Of a stretch of DNA of 64,000 bases, positions 46,493 through 55,465 are shown one piece after another; position 1 is the first letter of the stretch, and every line of letters starts with the position of its first letter. This stretch comes from Prolixibacteraceae bacterium. Its GTDB lineage: Bacteria > Bacteroidota > Bacteroidia > Bacteroidales > Prolixibacteraceae. The DNA is taken from assembly GCA_019720755.1 (NCBI GenBank), contig CP081303.1, positions 1,984,001-2,048,000 on the forward strand. The letters are read 5' to 3'. The notes below the pieces were generated by a model. That model did no database searches. It had not been told where the DNA came from and worked only from the letters and a program-made list of their open reading frames with translations. The position numbers and the translations under genes were made by a program.

Positions 46493-47089
46493 CTATAATA
46501 ACTGATAAACAAACTTTTGAAGAATATAAGAGCGAATATCCGAGGGGTTACGACGTGAAAAAAATCGAACTTTGTTCGTATAATATCCCCAAATAAAACT
46601 ATAAAGAGCACGCGTTTCGAGCCTACTATCAATATCCGATCTTAATTCTCCTTTTTCCACTCCCCTTTGCAACATTTCATTGTGCATTTCAAAAAGACGT
46701 TGAAATAGCTTATCCACCCTTTTAATCAAAATTTTGGTATCTTCTGGTGCTTCTAAAACCATTCCATTATATATAAGGGCCGATTTGTGATTGGCATCTA
46801 CATGATCTACGACCAAATAATCTACAATACGTGATATGGTTGCAATAACGGACTCTCCATTATCAATAATTTTATAGATCTCATTCATTGAGATGTCAAA
46901 ATACTCATAAAAAACCTGCTCGTAAAGATCCTGCTTATTCTTAAAATGCCAATAAATAGCCCCCCTTGAAAGGCCTACCTCGACAGCCACATCTTGTAGC
47001 TTTGCACCTTTGTAAGATGTCCTTGACAACACATCAAGTGCAGATTGAATTAACAATCTTCTAGTAATTTCACTCTTTGATTTACTCAC
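46493..47089 (-). CDS. TetR/AcrR family regulator next to the rdh operon
   Basis: A 198-residue repressor-type protein starting with GTG at 47089. The DNA-binding domain is clear: ALDVLSRTSYKGAKLQDVA, then VGLSRGAIYWHFKNKQDLYEQV, closest to the AcrR/TtgR type. It is upstream of rdhA on the same strand with 590 bases between, where two AcrR-like palindromes lie. Reductive dehalogenase operons are more often controlled by CRP/FNR (RdhK) or MarR-type regulators, so a TetR here would be less usual. Control of rdhABC is inferred from position and the palindromes. Confidence 0.87.
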   Translation of the reverse strand: MSKSKSEITRRLLIQSALDVLSRTSYKGAKLQDVAVEVGLSRGAIYWHFKNKQDLYEQVFYEYFDISMNEIYKIIDNGESVIATISRIVDYLVVDHVDANHKSALIYNGMVLEAPEDTKILIKRVDKLFQRLFEMHNEMLQRGVEKGELRSDIDSRLETRALYSFIWGYYTNKVRFFSRRNPSDIRSYILQKFVYQLL

Positions 47090-47352
47090 ATGTTAAAGAT
47101 AAAAAACTGAAAAATATGTTCCAAACTAAATTATACCATAGTGCATACAGCAAGTCATTAAATAGCACCTAAATCTAAACTGATAGATTTTAGTCACTAT
47201 AAAGAATCTTCAGCTCTCAAATAGACACCTCCTTCTTTTGGTATTAAATAACACGAAGTGAATAATGTCGCGAAGCCGCAAAGGCACCAAGATTATTGCC
47301 AGTAGAGTAGAGCTGTGAGTGCAATAATTAGATGCACTCCAGCCCCCTCATC

Positions 47353-47386
47353 AATCCGTACGTGCGGTTTTCCCGCATACGGCTTT
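47353..47386 (-). ncRNA. group II intron domain V, copy 2
   Basis: Identical to the 34-nt domain V of copy 1, with AGC triad and GAAA loop. Confidence 0.92.
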
Positions 47387-47421
47387 CCTGTATATTTCGT
47401 CTAAAGCATTCACAAATAAGG

Positions 47422-48788
47422 TCAACAAGGATGGTATTGGATAGGATCGATTAATCCGTAGTAACGAACTAATGTCTCAAAGGCATTAGGTCCATAATGC
47501 CTACATTTTCGTTGACTTTTACGTCGATAATATCGAAACAGTTTCTGACTTAAGTAGTATCGCAACTTGCGCTTACTTAATGAGGTATTCGTAACTCCTC
47601 TTATTTCATAGTAGTTAATCCAGCCTCTCACTAAGCTATTTAGTCCTCGTACCAACTCCGTGGGGTTTTTATGTCCATGCCTTTTAAAATAATCTGATAT
47701 TTTCCCTCGTAGCTTTTTTCTGAATCAGAGTTCGGTACAATATTTATATACCGGAGATCTCGTCCATAAAGATCTTTATCATTACGAAACGTAAAGCCTA
47801 AGAACTTAAAACTAGCCTCTTTCGAATCAATATGCTTGGTCTTTTCAATATTTAAGATCAAGTCCATTCTTGTCAAAAGATGATGAAGTTGATCCTTAAC
47901 CTCTGTTGTTATGATCTTGCCCATCAGAACAAAGTCATCCGCATACCTTATCATTTTTACGCCTGAAACGCCAAAAAGACTTTGTCTATTATTGACTATG
48001 CGATCAAGTAAATTCATATAGATATTGGCCAACAGTGGGGATATAACGCCGCCTTGTGGGGTGCCTAAATGATTACTTTTACCACCTGTCATTTTGTTGC
48101 CATCTTTTACGGGGGCTTTTAGTCATTTATTAATTAGTCGTAAAATCCTTGGATCAGTGATCCGCTCCTTTAAAGCAATCATCAATTTAGCATGTGGGAT
48201 AATATCAAAGTATTGACTTAAATCTGCATCATAAACTGACCTGTTTCCTTGTTGTAATTGTTCCTTTATCTCTCTGATCGTTCCTTTGCTGCTCCGTTTT
48301 GGGCGAAAACCATAAGAGCTTTCATCAAAGTCCGCCTCGAAGATCGGTTCAAGGATCAAAAGACACGCGGTCTGTGCAATTCTATCTCGGACTGTGGGGA
48401 TACCTAAAGGACGTGTCTTGCCATTTGCCTTCGCGATCAGCTTGCGCTTTACCGCTTCTGGTCGATAGGTTTGTTGGCGTAAATCTTCTCTTAGTTCTTC
48501 TAAGCATCGGTCTACACCATAAAGCTCAACATCTTCTATACGCATCCCATCAACACCCGCACTACCATTATTCCTTCGTACTCGAACCCATGCTTCGCGC
48601 AGGATATACAATAGGAAAACTTTGTCGTATAGTACGTAAAACTTATTCTTTCGACTTTGTTTGGCTCTTCGATATAGATTCCGCTGTAAAGTAAGTACTC
48701 TTTCTGCATCTGGAAGTTCTCGCTTCTTGCGTTTAAACAACAAACATTGTTTCGCAGTTGCTCCGTCTTGTTCTTGATACTTATTCAT
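47422..48788 (-). pseudogene. group II intron reverse transcriptase, copy 2 (broken)
   Basis: More complete than copy 1: 48788-48123 includes the YGFRPKRSS region and HAKLMIALKERI, but ends at a TGA where copy 1 has TGG (Trp, in IKKWLKAP). The reading frame resumes at 48092-47640 with GTPQGGVISP and the YADD catalytic motif, then breaks at the same A6 run as copy 1 (near 47720-47725) before the maturase part at 47655-47422. One nonsense mutation thus separates it from copy 1's defects, and one frameshift is shared. Confidence 0.88.
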
Positions 48789-49377
48789 TTCTCAATTCTG
48801 ACTAGCTTAGTTTATTCGATATCTTATTTATACAGTAATGTCCCTTCGCTACGCTTGCTTTTACCTTTTCAAGCATCATACACTAATATGGACATCTCCG
48901 ACTCCCTCATCTACTGGACTACTGTAATGTTAGGGGCTCTCACGTTCATGCGTAACCATTGACTTACATGCAACATCATATTACTCCGAGCAGTCTCATC
49001 GCATTTGCCGTTGATTAGATAACCTATCTTCTCTAACATCTAACGTATGAGTAACAGGTTTCACCATATCTGGGAGGTTGACCATTGCTAAATTAGTCTA
49101 ACGAAGCCTGACTGATGCAGCCTACAAGTCCGATTCATAAGAGTTTCATGATATTTGTTTCCAAATTACCATGTCATATGATCTTCAACCTGAACGGCAA
49201 ATTGGGTTGGTAGACTCTTTCATTCTACTTGGTTTTTATTAATTTATATTAAACGCACACCTCGTGACGCACCAGATTAAACACAGATGAACACAGATTT
49301 TATTGGATGATAGAGTCGGAAGGAATGATACCACAAAATCACAAAGATTTAATTTGACGAAGTCTCGTCAAATCACA

Positions 49378-49414
49378 AAGCCCTTCGACAAGCTCAGGGA
49401 CCTCAGGTTGAAGC
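49378..49414. repeat. REP-like motif
   Basis: AGCCCTTCGACAAGCTCAGG followed by GACCTCAGGTTGAAGC, the same core as the 76-bp array at 31474-31690. Confidence 0.75.
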
Positions 49415-49511
49415 ACTCATGTAAGTGGCAACTTTACTTCTTAAATTTTTCGTAAAAGTAATTCATCATTTGACACAGCGATACAGGCAAAAAACGAGCT
49501 TCTTCTACCTA

Positions 49512-49605
49512 GGTTTAGATACCCTTTGGTTACCCTTCCGTTACCCTTTGGTTACTCTAGGAGTAACCAAAGAGTATCTAAACCCTAACTAAAGGGTAAC
49601 CAAAG
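49512..49605. repeat. nested palindromic element
   Basis: GGTTTAGATA (49512) pairs with TATCTAAACC (49575-49584), and inside it CTTTGGTTACTC pairs with GAGTAACCAAAG across a 3-base centre. A third block, AAAGGGTAACCAAAG (49591-49605), can pair instead with CTTTGGTTACCCTT at 49524. Alternative structures are therefore possible. A diverged relative lies at 7024-7074. Confidence 0.75.
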
Positions 49606-49895
49606 ATGCCTTTAAACAGGTAAGATATTGAGCTCAAAATAAAACCTTGAAAGAGGTCTTTTTATACAAATTAATAAAAATAAACCCTCCCATTCGCACC
49701 CACAAAAAGTACTGGATAGATTGATTCAGAGCGAAGGAAATAGGGTCCTATTAGAAAGCAATTATTTCGAAAAAGATATGGTTTACAAAGGATGACAATC
49801 AATATTCTACAATAAGATCTTATAGCGAGGTTTGCTAAAAGGGAGTAGATATAGGCCTCTCTATCGCGAGGATGGTCCTAAATTGAAGAAGAGAA

Positions 49896-49925
49896 AGTTA
49901 GGTAGCCCTTTTGAGCTACCTAACT
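49896..49925 (-). terminator. terminator of the nitroreductase gene
   Basis: Perfect 11-bp stem AGTTAGGTAGC / GCTACCTAACT with an 8-base loop, followed on the minus strand by TTCTCTT. It is 14 bases after the stop. Confidence 0.85.
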
Positions 49926-49938
49926 ATATATTTTGCCA

Positions 49939-50766
49939 TTAAAGAGACAAGGAAGTAATGTTTCCTCCATCATGCTGAATAGAGCGTGCATATTTGCGAG
50001 CACTATATCCGAAGATCATCACCATGGCTACAGCATGTCCTTCTGGAACGCCCAATACTTTGCCTAACTCTGGAGCCACGTCTTGCAATACATTGTGTGC
50101 AAATCCATCCCATAGGGTTGAGATCCCTTGACTGTTTGCCAATAGTTCGAAATAGCTTAATGCAATAGTACAATCGGTACTCGGAGAGGTTCCATTTGCA
50201 GGAGCCGATGCAATCACCATATGCGGTGCATTACGGAAAATGACATCGATCTGTTTGGCAAACCACACCTTAGAGAAGTTCGCTAAATATTGGAATCTCT
50301 CTGGGATAAGATTGGCATCACTCTTCTCTTGAATGGTTTTGTAGACCAACTCTTTCAGCGCATCCATCTGGGTTCTAGACTCTGCAATCACAAAATGAAC
50401 GCCATTCTCATTTTTCGCAGTAGGTGCATAAGATGCTTTCTCTAACAGTTGATGAATTTTATCGGATTCGATCTCCTCTTTTTTAAACTGACGAACAGAG
50501 CGACGCAATTGCATTAGGTTCTCTAACTCCTCTGACTTTGGAATAGAAGCAGAGATAGATACACTGTCTTCTGGTTGTTTATCGAAAATACTGATTGCTC
50601 CTGAATGACAGATTGCCATACAGTGTTGGCACTTCAAACAGTTTTTTTCTTTTCCCTCTTTGATTTTAGGAAAATCTCCTTTACAATCGATAATCAGCAC
50701 CGGACAATCTTTGCCACATAGTCCACAATTAGTACAACGGTCCTGGTTTACGGTAAAATTCATCAT
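49939..50766 (-). CDS. ferredoxin-nitroreductase fusion protein
   Basis: A 275-residue protein. The N terminus holds two [4Fe-4S] sites: Cys11, 14, 17, 21 (CTNCGLCGKDCP) and Cys43, 46, 49, 53. A nitroreductase-like FMN domain follows from about 80: LRRSVRQFKKEEI, YAPTAKNENGVHFV, and a C-terminal GHAVAMVMIFGYS. Such fusions occur widely in anaerobes and pass electrons from Fe-S clusters to FMN; substrates are mostly unknown. The ATG pair at 50766/50763 leaves the exact start open by one codon. The Cys-rich gene lies 73 bases upstream on the same strand. Confidence 0.88.
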   Translation of the reverse strand: MMNFTVNQDRCTNCGLCGKDCPVLIIDCKGDFPKIKEGKEKNCLKCQHCMAICHSGAISIFDKQPEDSVSISASIPKSEELENLMQLRRSVRQFKKEEIESDKIHQLLEKASYAPTAKNENGVHFVIAESRTQMDALKELVYKTIQEKSDANLIPERFQYLANFSKVWFAKQIDVIFRNAPHMVIASAPANGTSPSTDCTIALSYFELLANSQGISTLWDGFAHNVLQDVAPELGKVLGVPEGHAVAMVMIFGYSARKYARSIQHDGGNITSLSL

Positions 50767-50839
50767 CTTATTATATACTTTATTTCGTTTTGCGCGATTA
50801 ATATTTGCTATGGTTTTAGAAGTACACTCCCCTAAAATA

Positions 50840-51130
50840 TTACTTATCAGAGGTCTCTACTTTTTGGCTACCAATAGCAATAATATCTCCCATCTTACTC
50901 ATCACATGGTCAAAAGCTTTTGGAGAATGTGGCAACAAACAGTCGCTACAATCCTTCACACCATTGGTATACTTAAAACTCCCACCACATTGATCTTTTA
51001 ACATATATAGGGGACAGTAACAGAACAGACAGTTAAAAGTGCTGTCGTCTTTTACTTTATGACATGGAAAAAACTCACATGCTTTATGTTGTGAAAACTT
51101 ATAGTTTTCGGTCTTACATTTGCTTCTCAT
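50840..51130 (-). CDS. cysteine-rich small domain protein
   Basis: A 96-residue protein with eleven or so cysteines in the pattern of the Pfam cysteine-rich small domain family: ACEFFPCHK, FNCLFCYCPLYML, CGG, KDCSDCLLPH. The spacing suggests one or two metal sites. In other genomes the domain is found near cobalamin-biosynthesis genes or in methanogens; the role is unknown. It shares strand and probably a transcript with the nitroreductase fusion gene. Confidence 0.82.
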   Translation of the reverse strand: MRSKCKTENYKFSQHKACEFFPCHKVKDDSTFNCLFCYCPLYMLKDQCGGSFKYTNGVKDCSDCLLPHSPKAFDHVMSKMGDIIAIGSQKVETSDK

Positions 51131-51602
51131 AATCGTAGAACCTCCTCGTTTTATCGTTTCACGGAAAGGGCAAAAATAGTTTTTGTTCCTAGAGCAAACA
51201 AAAAAGAGAAACGTATAATGAATTTAGATTAGCAAACCCATTCCATGATGAAACAGAACAAAATGATCCATACTTAGGTATCATAAAAGAAGAGCATGAA
51301 CCTTTATAGCATAAAAACATGAAATGATAAGTCACAATAACTTCACAATACGATGGAAGGCACATTTCATGGAGTTACATGATAAATATGTCAAAAAGAA
51401 GTAGAAAGAGAATAAGATGATAAAAAAACCATAAGTATTCGCATCAAGATGCAATATCTTGATGTGAATAAGTAGCGAAGCCACATTATGCTTCTTCTAA
51501 AAACAGACAACCAAATTCCTGCTGTCCTAGTATGAAGTTCATAACAAATAAGAGATAATCCATCACCATAAGAAGGAGTAAAAAAAGATTTCAAATCATA
51601 GA
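51131..51602. other. intergenic region with one long hairpin
   Basis: No convincing gene; an open frame at 51391-51594 has no recognisable features. TATTCGCATCAAGAT (51436-51450) pairs with ATCTTGATGTGAATA (51456-51470), a 15-bp stem with one mismatch and 5-base loop. Confidence 0.6.
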
Positions 51603-52238
51603 CTACTGCATCTGATCGCTCTCATATATATATACATCAGAAAGTCCTTTGCCTAATTGTGAAGACATAAAGGCAGCCACCTTTTCAACGGTGATGGGAC
51701 GGTATTTTTTCATTTTTCCTCCCAAATGAGAAATCATCTTCATAAAAGGAACCGAAACACTCTCCCCAAAACGTTTTTCGCACCCACGATCCGCAATCAA
51801 AAGAGAAGGACGATAGATATGAATGGTGTCAAAACCTAGTGTCTCAATGGCATTTTCCACCTCATATTTTGTTTGAAGATATAGTCCTTTAGCATTGGCA
51901 CTAGTTCCTATAGAGCTAACCAAATGAATCTCAGGAATCCCCTGAGACTTTGCCCATAAAGCGATACGAATCACTAGATCACGATCCACAGCCTTAAAGG
52001 CATCGGCAGAACCTGCTTTTTTAATAGTGGTTCCCAAAGCGATAAAGACCGCATTCGCATTTCGCTGTATCGATTCTAACTGATCGAAATTTACAACCAC
52101 TTCTTCGAAATGCTCATTCGGAGACGAATTGGTTGCTTTTCGAACGAATGCAGTCAAATCCAACTCTTGTTTCAGCAAGCACTCTTTAAGAGCGCTTCCG
52201 ATAGCTCCCGTAGAGCCAAACAAAATCACCTTCTTCAT
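51603..52238 (-). CDS. NAD(P)-binding SDR-like protein, short paralog
   Basis: A 211-residue atypical SDR (HTATIP2-like). Rossmann motif GSTGAIG at 8-14; ALGTTIKKAGSADAFKAVDRD; LVSSIGTSANAKGLYLQTK with the expected Tyr/Lys pair; IHIYRPSLL. It is related to the N-terminal 210 residues of the membrane-tailed protein at 4763-5770 but lacks the membrane part. The substrate is unknown. Confidence 0.85.
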   Translation of the reverse strand: MKKVILFGSTGAIGSALKECLLKQELDLTAFVRKATNSSPNEHFEEVVVNFDQLESIQRNANAVFIALGTTIKKAGSADAFKAVDRDLVIRIALWAKSQGIPEIHLVSSIGTSANAKGLYLQTKYEVENAIETLGFDTIHIYRPSLLIADRGCEKRFGESVSVPFMKMISHLGGKMKKYRPITVEKVAAFMSSQLGKGLSDVYIYESDQMQ

Positions 52239-52900
52239 TCTATATTATTTTATTGATATCATATACTCATCCCGATTCTATACTTAAAGATCAATCCACT
52301 TTATAGTTCTAAAAGAACACAACTTTCGTAGAACCATACATCACATAATTCTAATAGGATCGCAAAACCTCGATAAGCAGTACGAATCAATATAAACAAA
52401 ATGTTGTCAAAGACAACACCATGTTCAAAAAAGACCTTATAATGGGTATAAATAATAGACAGGACACTGTACAAGCAAAAAACAAGGGCTAAACACTATT
52501 CACAACACACTGAATAACAAAGACTATACACATCTCAAGTCTCTCCTATTTTAATTAAACAAAAAAAACCTCATAAGATTTGTTTAATTCAGATTTTATT
52601 TCCTACCTTGCGTAACGTAAGGTTTTTCAATAAGGAGAACCACGGGCGTGTTTAAGTATAGGGAAATGATTCTATACATGAAACACACTTGTTCTTGTTA
52701 ATGTTTTTTTGGCTTCATTATTCGCCTCAAAAAAGTAGTTTATGATACGATATTTTACGATTAGTATCATTTTATCTCACTTTATTGATATCCTATTTTG
52801 AATTCACTTCTTCATTAATTTTATTTATTATTTTAAGTAATTGCACTTTGCTTTTTTAAAATGCTTTTAGCAATGGTAAGGTGCTCAATATTTTTACAAA
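52239..52900. other. intergenic region with the cold-shock gene leader
   Basis: The left two thirds are AT-rich without recognisable content. The right third should carry the promoter and long 5' leader of the cold-shock gene, including the hairpins around 52610-52690. Confidence 0.55.
52648..52686 (+). promoter_or_regulatory. leader hairpin of the cold-shock gene
   Basis: GTGTTT-AA-GTATAG (52648-52661) pairs with CTATAC-ATG-AAACAC (52672-52686). A smaller hairpin, CCTTGCG / CGTAAGG, precedes it at 52613. cspA-type genes in other bacteria have long leaders that refold with temperature; that this one does so is inference. Confidence 0.5.
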
Positions 52901-53092
52901 ATGAACAACGGAATTGTAAAGTTTTTTAATGAATCAAAAGGTTATGGTTTCATTAAAGAAGACGAGACAAACAAAGAGTATTTCGTACACGTAACTGGTT
53001 TGGTTGACGAAATTAAAGAAGATGACCAAGTTACTTTTGAACTTAAAGAAGGTAACAAAGGACTAAATGCAGTGAACGTGAAACTAGCATAA
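52901..53092 (+). CDS. cspA: CspA-family cold shock protein
   Basis: A 63-residue single cold-shock domain with both RNA-binding motifs: KGYGFI (RNP1) and YFVHV (RNP2, normally VFVH). It acts as an RNA chaperone that melts secondary structure. Start: MNNGIVKFFNESKGYGF, the family's usual N terminus. Upstream is a long leader with hairpins; a strong terminator follows. It stands alone. Confidence 0.93.
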   Translation: MNNGIVKFFNESKGYGFIKEDETNKEYFVHVTGLVDEIKEDDQVTFELKEGNKGLNAVNVKLA

Positions 53093-53110
53093 TAGTAGTT
53101 CCTAAAGAAC

Positions 53111-53150
53111 AACACCTCTTCCTTTCATAAAAAGAAGAGGTGTTTTTTTT
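53111..53150 (+). terminator. terminator of cspA
   Basis: Perfect 11-bp stem AACACCTCTTC / GAAGAGGTGTT followed by a run of T; 19 bases after the stop. Confidence 0.92.
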
Positions 53151-53416
53151 TGAAAAAATCAGAACAATAATGGATCGATATACTTACAGATCTATGACTT
53201 CCTTCCCCGCACTCTTTTCAACTGTTTTTCAATAAGATATATTTTAAAACAAAAACTTTCTTACACTCTCATACCCCTCTAATAATCTGAGTTGCACATA
53301 TATTTAATTCGAACCAATTATACAGCATAAAAGATACAATCATGAATAATTATTAAAATAAACTACATTTTGCATAATAATTTTATATTTTAGTTTAGTT
53401 TTTAATAAAACGTTTT

Positions 53417-53424
53417 TAGATTTG
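53417..53424 (+). promoter_or_regulatory. Bacteroidota-type -7 element upstream of the TlpA-like gene
   Basis: TAGATTTG matches TAnnTTTG and lies 128 bases before the start codon. No good -33 TTG is seen at the expected distance. Confidence 0.4.
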
Positions 53425-53551
53425 TATAGATAGATCAAAGAATAAGAAAATTTTCTATCTGTGACATGGTGAATATTTTTTTGGAAGGGATACATACACG
53501 ATATTTCCATCCATTACGAATTGAATTTCTGAATTTTTAATTATAATTTTT

Positions 53552-54079
53552 ATGAAAAGACTAACTCTGTGTTTAGTTGCTTTAGTGATGGCATTTTCAT
53601 CAATGGCTGGAACTGCAAATGCTGAAAGTGATGCAGGAACAAAGGTAAAAACTGGTGCCAAAGCACCTGATTTTCGTTTTGAAATTGCGCCTAATACTCC
53701 TAAGTATTTAAGCAGTTACAAAGGAAAAGTTATTGTGCTAAACTTCTTTGCTATATGGTGTCCTCCTTGTCGTAAAGAGATTCCACAAATCTCTAGAGAA
53801 TTATGGCCAAAATACAAAGACAATCCTAATTTTGCGATGTTTATGTTCGGTAGAGAGCATAGCTGGGAAGCACTATTAGACTTTAAGAAGCGTTACGAGT
53901 ATGATATGAATATTGTTCCTGATATTGATCGTTCTATTTTCGACAAATATGCAACAGGACAGATTCCAAGAAACTATGTGATTGGAAAAGATGGTAAAAT
54001 CTTCTACCAATCTCAAGGTTTTAACCTAAACGAGTTTAAAGAAATGATGGAAAAGATTGATGAAGCATTGAAGCAATAA
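53552..54079 (+). CDS. TlpA-like thioredoxin-fold protein
   Basis: A 175-residue exported protein: signal peptide about 1-24 (cut after NA-ES), then a TlpA/ResA-type thioredoxin fold with the redox site Cys70-Pro-Pro-Cys73 in FFAIWCPPCRKEIP, and the cis-proline loop GQIPRNYVIGKDGKI. Such proteins reduce disulfides in the periplasm, for example in cytochrome c maturation or stress defence. It stands alone with its own terminator. An AhpC/TSA-Redoxin assignment is an alternative but the CPPC site favours TlpA-like. Confidence 0.88.
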   Translation: MKRLTLCLVALVMAFSSMAGTANAESDAGTKVKTGAKAPDFRFEIAPNTPKYLSSYKGKVIVLNFFAIWCPPCRKEIPQISRELWPKYKDNPNFAMFMFGREHSWEALLDFKKRYEYDMNIVPDIDRSIFDKYATGQIPRNYVIGKDGKIFYQSQGFNLNEFKEMMEKIDEALKQ

Positions 54080-54104
54080 TCACTTTTCTTTTCAAATTAC
54101 AGAG

Positions 54105-54137
54105 GCCGTCTTACTTTTGGGTAAGACGGCTTTTTTA
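54105..54137 (+). terminator. terminator of the TlpA-like gene
   Basis: Perfect stem GCCGTCTTAC / GTAAGACGGC followed by TTTTTTA; 26 bases after the stop. Confidence 0.92.
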
Positions 54138-54243
54138 TTTATTTGAGTAACATAATTTAGTAATTCTATTTATTGCCACTGGCATCTTTTTTATATTTTG
54201 CATTGAATTAAACGAAACACATTCATTACAAACTTAATTTAGT

Positions 54244-55239
54244 ATGCAAAACAGCAGCAAACTACAACTCTTTACTATCTGTCTCCTAATCTTAATGACT
54301 GGGTGTAGTAGCGAATTGGAAGAACCAATAGACACTGAAGGAATAATGGTGATGGCAAATGCAACCTATCCTGTTGTATTACACAAGGATATTGCCTATG
54401 GTTTCGGCCTAACCCAAAAGAGTATGTCATCTAAAGAGCGTATTGAAAAGCCACTTCTTCTCGATATTTACACCCCTGAAAATAAAGAAACCAAACGACC
54501 TCTTTTTATCTTTATCCATGGAGGGGGATTTAAAGGAGGATCAAAAGATGCCATCACAATAAAGAACTTGGCAGACTACTTTACCTCTCGTGGTTGGGTT
54601 TTTGTTTCCCCTAGTTATCGTCTTCAGAATGATTTTGGAACAGTCCCACAAGAGTGGAAAGATACAGCACTTCAAATAAATCAGGATACCGTTTCTCAAT
54701 TCAATGCAATGTATACTGCAGTTCGGGATACCAAAGCTGCTTGTCGATGGGTTATGTCCAATGCAAACTCTTACGGTATCGACACAAATAACATCTCCAT
54801 CGGAGGAAGCTCTGCAGGGGCTATCACAGCCATAGCAGTGGCAATATCAGAACAGGAAGATTTTCGTGATGAACTATCTATTGCACAAGATCCAACGCTA
54901 AAAAAGACGCATCTTGATCAATCCATTCATTTTGGTTCGATTATCGATCTTTGGGGATCTAGTATTGCATTAGGGGCTCATGAAATGGTATACCAGACAG
55001 AACGCTTTGATGTCCAAGACCCACCCCTGTTTATTTTTCACGGCACAAAAGATTTGACGGTGCCTTTTATCGGAGCACAAAGCCTAAAAAAGAGATATAC
55101 TGAATTGAATATCCCTTATGCATTCTACCCTATCGAAGGAGGAGGACATGGCGTATGGAATACAACCTATGAGGGGAAAACTTTAGAAGAGTTGGCTTTT
55201 CAATTTATTGTAGAACAGCACAACCTTAAAGTGAAGTAA
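54244..55239 (+). CDS. alpha/beta-hydrolase lipoprotein (esterase-like)
   Basis: A 331-residue lipoprotein: signal sequence with lipobox LMTGC (Cys21). The hydrolase domain has the oxyanion motif HGGGFKGGS, the nucleophile elbow GGSSAGA and the C-terminal IEGGGHGVW with the catalytic histidine; the acid is probably in HGTKDLTVP. This is the carboxylesterase/hormone-sensitive lipase pattern. It is predicted to sit on the cell envelope facing outside. It is monocistronic by spacing. The ester substrate is unknown. Confidence 0.85.
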   Translation: MQNSSKLQLFTICLLILMTGCSSELEEPIDTEGIMVMANATYPVVLHKDIAYGFGLTQKSMSSKERIEKPLLLDIYTPENKETKRPLFIFIHGGGFKGGSKDAITIKNLADYFTSRGWVFVSPSYRLQNDFGTVPQEWKDTALQINQDTVSQFNAMYTAVRDTKAACRWVMSNANSYGIDTNNISIGGSSAGAITAIAVAISEQEDFRDELSIAQDPTLKKTHLDQSIHFGSIIDLWGSSIALGAHEMVYQTERFDVQDPPLFIFHGTKDLTVPFIGAQSLKKRYTELNIPYAFYPIEGGGHGVWNTTYEGKTLEELAFQFIVEQHNLKVK

Positions 55240-55465
55240 GCATCTTTAACACATTCTAATGGGAATCTACATTTTTAGAAAAAAACCCTATCTTCATGGA
55301 ATACTCCTTTGATTGATGGAAATATTTCCAATATTAAAGGACAACGGGGAGGATATCGTAAGATCATCAAAAGTGGTCTTTAATATGGTTTTCTATGTTT
55401 ATAAGAACCAAACGATCTCCACTTTGGTTTTAGTAATGTGAGTGTAACTTTAAAAAGAATGAATT

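Larger units (their letters stand above)
47302..49272 (-). mobile_element. group II intron, copy 2
   Basis: A 1971-bp element in the same orientation as copy 1 and differing from it at few positions. 5' GTGCGTCACGAGG at 49272, 3' CTACTCTAC at 47302. It is inserted in the same target: ATTATTGCC-A on the left and CAGATTAAACACAG on the right. The 19-bp length difference from copy 1 is accounted for by a 16-bp and a 3-bp indel plus two single-base indels. Together the two copies form direct repeats around the rdh region. Confidence 0.88.
49273..49938. other. repeat-rich intergenic region after intron copy 2
   Basis: Begins with the intron target repeat, then a TTTGACGA / TCGTCAAA hairpin (49353-49372), a REP-like motif (49378-49414), a nested palindromic element (49512-49605) and the terminator of the nitroreductase gene. 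No gene is supported. Confidence 0.65.
53093..53551. other. intergenic region between cspA and the TlpA-like gene
   Basis: AT-rich. It holds the cspA terminator on the left and a TAnnTTTG-type promoter element for the TlpA-like gene on the right. No ORF is convincing. Confidence 0.6.

Noticed and set aside
51391-51594. 67-codon minus-strand open frame
   Set aside because: No recognisable features, contains the 15-bp hairpin, and there is no conserved neighbour relation.
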